Assembly: GCF_052857255.1 (NCBI RefSeq)
Contig: NC_135506.1
Coordinates: 80,447,618-80,511,617, forward strand
Source of the DNA: Amblyomma americanum
Lineage: Eukaryota > Arthropoda > Arachnida > Ixodida > Ixodidae
Length of the DNA: 64,000 nt
Reading direction: 5' to 3'
Below, piece by piece: positions 55,668 through 64,000 of this stretch. The first letter of the stretch is position 1, and every line of letters begins with the position of its first letter. The position numbers were made by a program, and so were the translations under genes. The notes under the pieces were generated by a model that worked only from the letters and a program-made list of their open reading frames with translations, was not told the DNA's origin and searched no databases.

Positions 55668-58600
55668 AGTCCTTAATGCCTACACAACGCAGGAGGTTGC
55701 CGCAGCCGTGGCCCCGTGGTAGAGCACCCGCCTCGGCTCCGGGAGGTGGTGGGCTCGACTCACACTGCCGGGCGGTTCCCCATCGGTTTCCTCAAATGGG
55801 TGCAAGCTGTGACCCGGCCTCGTGCTCGGCTTGCTATGGTTACACGGCTTGGCAAAGGAGCCCGAGCCTTCAAATCCCGTCCTTCTGGGCTTGGTCCAAA
55901 AAAAGGACTACAAATGGGCTTCTACCGCACAAGGCGGATCTCTGCCTAAATCTGCAATATTCGTACGTGATGGTCTGTGTCCTCCCTCTACGCCGAATAG
56001 ATAGCCCCGCACACATCCTTAATACCTACTGCCTCCCGAAACTCACAAACATCAGTTTTTCTAGCATCTTTAGCGCAGCGCGAAGGATCATGGGTCGCGA
56101 TCCCCTCATAACAGTGGGCGCTTTTGACACCACCTGTCCCATGTGGGGCTATCGCAAGGAAGTTCCGCGTGGTTAGAAGGGTGCGGAACTTATATCTACG
56201 CTGGCCATCACTCTTCTAATCGATCCAGCCCACCCGACACGTGTAGGGAATTCCATTACTCAGGACATCTGCCCCGACCTTATCTTCCCGAAACGCATTC
56301 GACACACAGAGTGGCTCAACACTGAGGACAACCTCGGTAGCGACCACTGCATGCTGAACACAAATCTAAACTCTACCCTTACATCGCCCCTTTGCACAAA
56401 CCAAACTTCCCGACTGGAATGCTTTCCGCCAGGCCCTCCCAGTAACTTCTCTATTGAAGCAAAACTACTCAAATTGTGCTCATGGACTCATGCAAACACT
56501 CCGTTCAACGAAAACCAGATCCAGCTTACGGAGCGTGAATCGGACGTGGATAACCACCTGATGCACCTCTGGGAAGCTCGCCGCAGCCTCACTAAACGAT
56601 GGCGGCGGCACAACCACAATCGTAAGCTCCGCGCTCCCATCTTTGACCTCACCCAGCAAGCTGCCGAATATGCTGCCCAGCCCGCTGAAAATAACTGGGT
56701 AAATCATGCAACAGCGCAGCAAGACAGATGTCGAGCCGCAACACTTTGCGGTTCTGTGGGAGTCTGATATACTCTACACAAACACGCTCGGAAGAATAGA
56801 AACACCTCACTCGCGCGATAAACAATTTTCAACGAAACAGCAGCTAGCGAACGTAAGGATTAAGATCCGCGCGGGAAGGACTATTAGCTTACAGGCAGCG
56901 ATAATTCGGAACTGGATCAGCTTTTCCATCTTCACGACCTTCGCGCGGCTCTTGCCAAAATGCTCAGGGGGACGGCGCCCGGGAGGGATAAGGTCACAAA
57001 CTGTTGGCACCCCCCCCCCCCCCGATTGGGCATACGAAACCCTACTTGAATTTATCAACGCCATTCGGACCGGGGACACTTCTTTGCCACCCGATTCCAA
57101 GACATCATTGGTAACCTTCATCCCGAAGGCGCAGAAAGGGCAAACACAAAACCTCCGGCCCATCTCCCTCACCTCAAGCGTAGGGAAACTAATGGAAACG
57201 ATGGTCCGTGAGAGTTTTTCGGAATATCTCGAGAGCAAGGACACCTTCGCCGACACCATGTTCGACTTCCCACCTCATATGTGTGCACAAGGCATACTTT
57301 ACAGCTTTATCGCGAGGTTCTCGAACCCATCGAACACCCACACAGTGACAAGATAGTCCTAGCACTCAGTCTGAACGGTGCGTCTGACAATGTTAAACAC
57401 GGCGTCATATTAAATCATCTTAGCGAGACCAACTGCGGTCCTCGTATGATCAACTACATCAAACATTTATTAATGGTCCGCTTGGACCATGTACACATAA
57501 AAGAGATCGAGTACGGCCCGTTAGAGATGAGAACTCGAGGCACACCACAAGGCGTTGTGTTGACCCCGCTTCTCTTTAATATTGCCATGATACACCTTCT
57601 TGGACAACCGGCTGGTGTCGGCGGTGTTCAGCATGCACTGTACTTCGATGACATCACCATCTGGGCTACTACGGGAAACATAGTAGAGATGGAGGAATGC
57701 CTGCAAGCTGCGGCGAGCACAGTAGACCACTATGCTACGCACTGCGGCCCCCAGTGCTCCCCGTCCAAGTCTGAATTTGTGAATATTCGACCTTCTCCGA
57801 GATGCAAAATCTCAGTTCAGCTCTCTCTCGCCAGAGGCGCCATCCTTGAAGTGCAGGAGCTGCGAATACTCGGTCTCTTCATAATCAGCAGCGCAAGGCA
57901 GACACGACCCTTTCCAAACTCCGCAAAGTCAGCGACCAGGTGGGCCGAACGGTTCGTCGCGTTTCCAACAAGCGTAGAAGTTTGCGAGCAAAGATTCGGT
58001 GTGCCTCGCCCATACCTTCGTAACTAGTTGAGTACTGTGCTCGACTCCTTATCTCCGCTTACGGAAGCATGACGAAGATTGCTTGTAGGTTATACTCCGC
58101 AAAACTTTCAAGAGAGCCCTCGACCTCCCAATCTCCACTTCCAACACGCGAATGCTCGCGTTAAGGATGGTGAACACCAATCGGGAACATCGCGAGGCGC
58201 ATCTCGTTAACCAATACGCGCGTCTCGCGCAGACCGTCTCTGGTCGCCGCCTCTTAGACCGGTAACATATCAAGCACAGCCACCATACGATGGAACGGGT
58301 TCGAGTGCCCGACCTGTGGAGACGCGCCCTCTACGTTCGACCCCTTACGACTAAGATGAACATGGAGGAGCGAAATGGCCGGCGCAAGGCGCGGGCCCAT
58401 GCCCTGCACCGCCACTATGGCGCTAAGAAACACGTCTTCTACGTCGATATTGCAGGCCCCACCGCTCCAGGGGGGAATGATACATGGCTGCAGTCAAACT
58501 CGAGGGAAAACAGGTGGACGGTCTCTCGTTCAGCGCGCCGAGCTCAACTAATGCGGAGGAGGTAGCGATCGCCCTCGCAGTCTCCCATCCCAACTATAAA

Positions 58601-59290
58601 TTGATCCTTACAGAATCTCATGGAGCCTGTCGTACTTTGAGTTCGGTTGGATTACTCGACTTGCTAACCAAATTCTTCACCAGAGTACTCGCGACTGCGA
58701 TCCAACTCATCGCTCAATCATCAAGGCATGCCAGGTAACGAAGCCGCCCATGAGGCCGCCCGCGCACTAACTCACCGGGCACCAGACGTTTCTTTGGAAG
58801 ACCTTAACCTAGATCACAGCCCTCTTCTTTCTTTTAGAGACATTACTGAGCACTATCGGGCCGAACACCGGCGCTACCCGGTTCCTATAAAGGGACTTGG
58901 TAAAGCTGGCCAACGAACTCTCCGTGGGCTCTTTACAAACACCGTGCTGTGCCCGGCGGTTCTCAAGCACTTTGACTCTTCTTTTGACGGCCGCTGCTCA
59001 TTCTGTGGGAAGTTGGTCGACACGTTTCGCAGAGTATGGGCATGCAGGTAAAATCCTTCTCCCCCCATCACCCCTTCCCCTACTCGAGAGGACTGGGAGG
59101 CGGCTCTGTTCATCTGCCAGGAAGTATCGGCCCAACAGGCCCTATTTCGGCGGGCCTGTTCAGCGATCAGGACCAACGGGATCCCGGGAGGGCATGAGGG
59201 ACTCCCTCTTATATTGTAATGAGTGAAACCCACTAGGCGCCTCTCCCTGAGCACCTCTCTGTGCATATAGATGAATAAATTCTTTTCACC
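55668..59290 (+). mobile_element. I-group LINE 3, inverted copy (truncated)
   Basis: Same element as 38185-41794 on the other strand: endonuclease remainder, RT with YFDD (57641-57652), RNase H, and the 3' end with AATAAATTC near 59275. It lacks ORF1 and the start of the endonuclease because the duplication breakpoint cuts it. It carries the same frame breaks as the left copy, so it was already dead when duplicated. Confidence 0.85.
55698..55929 (+). mobile_element. tRNA-derived SINE, second family, right copy
   Basis: A box around 55708-55723 (GTGGCCCCGTGGTAGA), B box GGGCTCGACTC at 55751-55761, A-run at 55898-55904. Identical in position and structure to the left-arm copy. Confidence 0.65.
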
Positions 59291-59922
59291 GCCACTACCA
59301 CCACGTATTTCGGTGGCAACCCGGACCGCGCTGCAAGGGAACGAAAATTAAACCAAAATTGGTTTTACGGAAATGAAGTGAGGCCTGTCTTACATATCTC
59401 TGTGGACACCCAAACCGCGCCGTAAGGAAAAAAAATGAACTGAAAATTGGTTTTAACGAAAGGAACTATCGAGCCTGGCATATCTCTCGTTCGGGTGCAG
59501 TGTGGCAGCGCGGGCATTGTGAAATCGCGCTGTGAGCTGCGAACAACGCAGCGCACATCCAAAGCGCGTTCACCACGAAGCTTGCGGCTTGCTGCCCGTT
59601 CGTTCGGCGTGGAAGCTATGCTGGCGTTCGTGGCATCAAATTTGTCGAGAACTACTGCATGTCTACTGCATGTCTACTGCGTTGGTGCTTTCTCCTAAAA
59701 TACACGTTTATTGAGTGATCAACACAGTTGACTTTCTTGTACCCCAAATTCTGTACATAGATGCGCATTGCGTCAATGTTGTTATTCTTTGCTTACTTTG
59801 CGAATGCTTCGGCTACTGTTTCTCTTTTTTTGTATTTACCTGCATTTATGTGCTGTGTTACTGTATCAACCTCCCCACTGTAATGCCAAATGGCGCTGTG
59901 GGTAAAAGATAAATAAATAAAT

Positions 59923-60103
59923 TGTAACGGGGGGGGGGGGGTTGTTACGAGGTACTGGGGCGACGGGAACGGCAACGGCAGCAGTCTGGGATCAGATCGG
60001 CACAAGACACACAAGCGTAGCGCTGGCAAAAACTCTCGAGAACACTGTCACCTCGTCTTCGTCTTTTCAAATCATCAGACGCATCTTCTTCTTTAGCCTT
60101 ACA
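59923..60103 (-). repeat. Gypsy-2 3' LTR, inverted copy
   Basis: Counterpart of 37361-37541. The tract is 13 C here because the A before it is C. Confidence 0.9.
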
Positions 60104-60138
60104 ATCACCCCGGGGACAAGAGGAGCCATCCTGGCGAC

Positions 60139-63100
60139 TTAGGATGATGGCAAGACGGCGGGGTCGTAGTAGGGCTTGAGGCGCTGGACATGAACGGTCT
60201 CCCGTCCTCGGCGGCGGAGATCAGGAGACGGCGTGAGGGGTTCCACGATATAATTAACCGGAGAGGTGCGCTCCAGCACACGGTAGGGACCATGGTACTT
60301 CGCAAGAAATTTTGAGGAGAGTCCGGGAGTTCCTGACGGGATCCAGAGCCACACAAGTGCACCAGAAGTGTAGTTCGGTGGGGATTGGTCTTGGTCGAGG
60401 CGGGAGCGCTGGCGATGCTGGGTGTCAGTGGTGAGTGACCGGGCAATTTGGCGGCAGGCTTCGGCGTGTTGCGCGGCGTCGGAAACAGGCCGATATTCGG
60501 ATTCATCAGGGCGGTAAGGGAGGATAGTGTCGATAGTAGCAGAGGGTTGGCGGCCGTAAAGTAGGAAGAAAGGAGAGAATCCGGTGGTAGACTGCGTAGC
60601 GGTATTGTACGCATAAGTAACGTACGGAAGGACGAGATCCCAATTCGTGTGGTCAGAAGCGACGTACTTGGAGAGCATGTCTCCGAGTGTGCGGTTAAAT
60701 CGCTCAGTGAGGCCATTGGTCTGCGGATGATAGGCGGTGGTAGTTCGGTGAATCGTGTTGCACTCTTTGAGAAGCGCCTTCACCACCTCAGATAAGAACA
60801 CGCGTCCTCGGTCACTGAGCAGTTCACGAGGTGCACCGTGGCGAAGGATGAATCGGTGCAAAATGAAGGAGGCGACGTCCGTCGCTGTGGCAGCCGGAAG
60901 GGCAGCAGTTTCGGCATATCGTGTAAGGTGATCCACCGCTACTATAGCCCAACGGTTGCCGTCTGCAGTGTATGGAAGCGGACCGTAAAAATCAATGCCA
61001 ACGCGGTCGAACGGGCGTGGAGGGCATGGTAACGGCTGCAGCTCAGCAGCAGAACGATGGGGAGGTGTCTTGCGACGTTGGCAGGGAATGCGTGCGCGCA
61101 CGTACTTCATGATAAAGGTGTACATTCCGCGCCAGTAGTAGCGCAGCCGTATGCGGGTGTAGGTCTTGAAAACGCCCGCGTGACCGCTGTGAGGGGCAGC
61201 ATGGAAGTATGCGCATATCTCCGAGCGTAAGTGACGTGGAATAACGAGCAGCCACTTGCGACCTTCGGAGTTGTAGTTACGGCGATAAAGTAGGGTGTCA
61301 CGGATCGCAAAATGGGCAGCTTGGCGGCGGAGCGCACGTGACGGTGAAGCAGCCGTCGGGTTGGCGAGAAAGTCGAGAAGGGAAGCGATCCAGGGATCCA
61401 TGCGTTGCGCTGAAGGCATGTCGCTAAGGCGAAGCAAGGGCAGAGAAGCGTCGGAGGTGGAAAGGCTGGCGATCTCGGCTGGAAGGGGGCAGCGTGACAG
61501 TGCATCGGGGTCTTGATGCTTGCGGCCGGTGCGATACACGACGCGGATATCATATTCTTGCAAGCGAAGGGCCCACCTAGCGAGGCGACCGGAGGGGTCT
61601 TTCAGGTTGCAAAGCCAACAGAGCGCATGGTGGTCGGTCACAACGTCAAAAGGGCGCCCATAAATGTACGGTCTAAACTTCGCGAGGGCCCATACAATCG
61701 CCAAACACTCTTTTTCAGTTACGGAGTAGTTGCGTTCTGCTGGTGTGAGTGTGCGGCTAGCATAAGCAACGACGTATTCGTCAAAGCCAGGTTTTCATTG
61801 GGCGAGGACAGCGCCGAGGCCAACACCGCTGGCGTCCGTGTGAACTTCGGTAGGAGCGGCCGAGTCAAAATGGCGCAGAATGGGCGGCGCCGTGAGGAGA
61901 CGGCGCAAGGTGGTGTATGCGTCGTCGCACGCTGGAGACCACAGTGATAAATCCGCACTTGCATACAGCAGTTGAGTCAAAGGCGCAGCAATGGACGCAA
62001 AGTTGCGAATAAACCGGCGGAAATATGAGCACAAACCCAGGAAGCTGCGCAGGTCTTTGATGGAGGTAGGTTTGGGAAAGTCAACCACAGCACGAAGTTT
62101 CGCTGGGTCGGGACTGACGCCCTGCTTAGAGACAACATGACCTAAGATGGTTAATTGACGAGCGGCAAAACAGCATTTTTTTAAGTTCAGCTGCAGGCCG
62201 GCGTCAGAGAGGCAGGTCAAGACGTGCTTCAAACGGGAGAGGTGGGTGTCAAAGTCCGGGGAAAAGACCACAATGTCGTCGAGGTAGCAAAGGCATGTCT
62301 TCCACTTAAGTCCGCGCAAAATGGTGTCCATCATCCTCTCAAAAGTCGCGGGGGCGTTACAAAGCCCGAAGGGCATCACCGTAAATTCATACAAGCCATC
62401 CGGTGTCACAAAGGCGGTTTTGGGGCGATCGGCTTCTTTCATAGGAACTTGCCAGTACCCGGAACGCAAATCAAGAGATGAAAAGAGTTCGGCCCCTTGC
62501 AAAGAGTCCAGAGCGTCGTCTATGCGCGGGAGGGGATAGACATCTTTGCGCGTAATCTTATTAAGGCGGCGGTAATCTACACAGAAGCGTATGGAGCCAT
62601 CCTTCTTTTTGACGAGCACCACAGGCGACGCCCATGGGCTGCTTGAGGGCTGAATGACGCCGCTCTGGAGCATCTTGTCGACTTGGTCTTCAATAACTTG
62701 GCGCTCGGCGACAGACACACGATAGGGACGTTGTCGCAGCGGTGCGTGGTCACCTGTGTCGATGGCATGGGTGACAGTGGAAGTTTGGCCCAAGGAACTT
62801 TGATGTGAGTCAAATGATGAGCGAAACTGATTAAGTAAAGTGAGAAGCTGTGCCCTTTGCGGCGCTGGAAGATTGTCGTCGATGGAGCGAAGGAATGCTT
62901 CGGTTGAGGAGGGATCGGGCGCAGCAGTAGGTGGGCTGAGTGCGGCTATGGAGAGGTGCGGCGCGTCGTCCGTCTCTTCGCGGATGAGCAGAGACGCGAA
63001 TGGTTGTACTGTGCCGAGACATTCACCTAGGCGCAAGGCGTTGGGGAACGAGAATGGGTTAGACACGAACAGTACGGAGAGGCCAGCGGATATAGTCAGT

Positions 63101-63705
63101 ACAGCGTATGGCAGAGGCAGACACTTGCGGTGCAGAAAGATAGGGGACGGAGTGAAGAGGACAGTGTCGTCGCGAAGAGGGCCGCAAGAGAGGGGTACGA
63201 GGACTGAAGAGCAGGGAGGCAGGTCAATGTCGTCGGCAACTAGGGCCTTAACACAGGCACCAGGAGGGGCAGTGTCCAAGACAGCTTCGGGCAGGTGAGA
63301 GAACTCGACTTCAGCTCGAGCACAATCGATGATAGCAGCATGGCGCGATAGGAAATCCCAGCCCAGGATAACAGCATGAGAACAGCAGGGCAGTACGACG
63401 AATTCGACGGCATAAATGGTCCCCTGGATTACAACGCGAGCGGTACACGCTGCTGACGGCTGGATGTTCTGAGCGCTGGCGGTGCGCAGTGAGAGTCCAG
63501 CAATTGGCGTCTTTACTTTTCTTAAAGAACTACACAGCTTTGCGTCCATGACGGAAACGGCAGCACCAGTGTCGACAAGCGCCATGACAGAAACGCCGTC
63601 GACGGAAATTTCAATGAGGTTAGCGGCTGACGGATGAGGCCTTTCGAAGTTCGTTGTGGACGCAGTTCTCGCCTCAGGAACTGCGGCGCCTAGTTTTCCT
63701 CCTGG
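60139..63705 (-). pseudogene. Gypsy-2 pol, inverted copy
   Basis: Same domain order as the left copy. The nonsense TGA in RNase H is shared (minus strand, 61797-61795), as is the Cys-to-Arg change in the integrase finger. Differences from the left copy include Arg/Lys twice, Arg/Cys and Ile/Leu in protease/RT, Thr/Ala near RNase H and Leu/Met in the integrase. Shared defects mean that both arms derive from one defective copy. Confidence 0.88.
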
Positions 63706-64000
63706 TTAGCGGTGGGGCGACGTCGCATAGGCGAAATAGACCGGCGTCGTGGAGAAGAGGGCCGGCGGCTGGAGAGGGTAGAACGGTCAGGCGAGGAAGT
63801 ACGACTTTGCGGCGGCGCAGCTGGTACAGAGTACTGACTCGGTGGGGGCCAGTACCCAGGAGCTTGGGGAGGAATTTCCGCGTCCGGGAGACGACGGCGG
63901 CAATGCCGAGCTACATGACCTGGGAGACCACAAAAGAAGCAAATCGGCCGATTGTCCGTTGTGCGCCAGGAGTCGCTGACCCTTGGAGTAGGTCGTCGGT
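63690..64000 (-). CDS. Gypsy-2 Gag, inverted copy, partial
   Basis: C-terminal part of gag: the CCHC knuckle (about 63945-63900) and the Arg/Ser-rich tail to the TAG at 63692-63690. The GGAAAAC site before the stop is identical to the left copy. The remainder lies beyond the window. Confidence 0.85.
   Translation of the reverse strand, partial: RRPTPRVSDSWRTTDNRPICFFCGLPGHVARHCRRRLPDAEIPPQAPGYWPPPSQYSVPAAPPQSRTSSPDRSTLSSRRPSSPRRRSISPMRRRPTANQEEN

Larger units (their letters stand above)
55668..64000. repeat. Right arm of 8.3 kb inverted duplication
   Basis: Reverse complement of 33464-41794. It starts at AGTCCTTAATGCC (55668) and is still matching at the window end. Changes relative to the left arm include T/A at the codon giving Met for Leu in the integrase (near 61110), A/C beside the LTR C-tract, and the longer C-tract near 57010. 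Confidence 0.95.
59923..64000 (-). mobile_element. Gypsy-2, inverted copy, cut by the window end
   Basis: Minus-strand copy of Gypsy-2 from its 3' LTR into gag. The rest of gag and the 5' LTR would lie beyond base 64000. A handful of amino-acid differences from the left copy are seen in protease, RT, RNase H and integrase. Confidence 0.93.

Overview
The window looks like a transposon-rich stretch of a chelicerate genome, most likely an ixodid tick. The basis is indirect. There are several copies of a roughly 310-330 bp tRNA-derived SINE that resembles the Ruka-type SINEs reported from ixodid ticks, BovB/RTE-like LINEs, RNase H-bearing I-group LINEs, CR1/L2-like LINEs and Gypsy LTR retrotransposons. 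No bacterial operon, rRNA gene, CRISPR array or confident multi-exon host gene is visible. One plausible host exon (minus strand, 489-697) has good splice signals.

Layout. 1-12.4 kb is mostly non-coding and holds three full SINEs with target-site duplications (TSDs), a degraded CR1/L2-like LINE, composite repeats built on an ~85 bp unit that also forms the SINE tail, and the first copies of two unclassified dispersed repeats (X, Y). 12.46-16.73 kb is a 5'-truncated I-group LINE with an 11 bp TSD. 18.1-26.4 kb is a second I-group LINE split by a 3.0 kb RTE/BovB-like insertion; that insertion starts with a tRNA-like module and is flanked by an 11 bp TSD. 26.7-31.6 kb (minus) is Gypsy-1, its 3' end replaced by a truncated RTE. 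32.24-37.54 kb (plus) is Gypsy-2, complete with both LTRs. 38.2-42.6 kb (minus) is a third I-group LINE carrying another tRNA-derived SINE. 43.2-44.1 kb is a P-element transposase remnant. 44.8-51.0 kb (minus) holds a fourth I-group LINE next to an ORF1 piece of a fifth. 51.1-53.2 kb repeats elements X, Z and Y. 53.65-55.65 kb (minus) is a CR1/L2-like LINE.

The largest structure is an inverted duplication. Bases 33464-41794 reappear, reversed and nearly identical, at 55668-64000, separated by 13.9 kb, and the right arm runs off the window. The arm holds most of Gypsy-2 and most of the third I-group LINE. The LINE reads on past the breakpoint only in the left arm, so the left arm looks like the source. 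The right breakpoint abuts a short slipped repeat and cuts the coding region of the CR1/L2-like LINE.

Almost every polymerase-bearing element is broken by stops, frameshifts or deletions. The gag frame of Gypsy-2 is the most intact long reading frame. Both Gypsy elements place gag and pol in a -1 relation with a frameshift-like site immediately before the gag stop.
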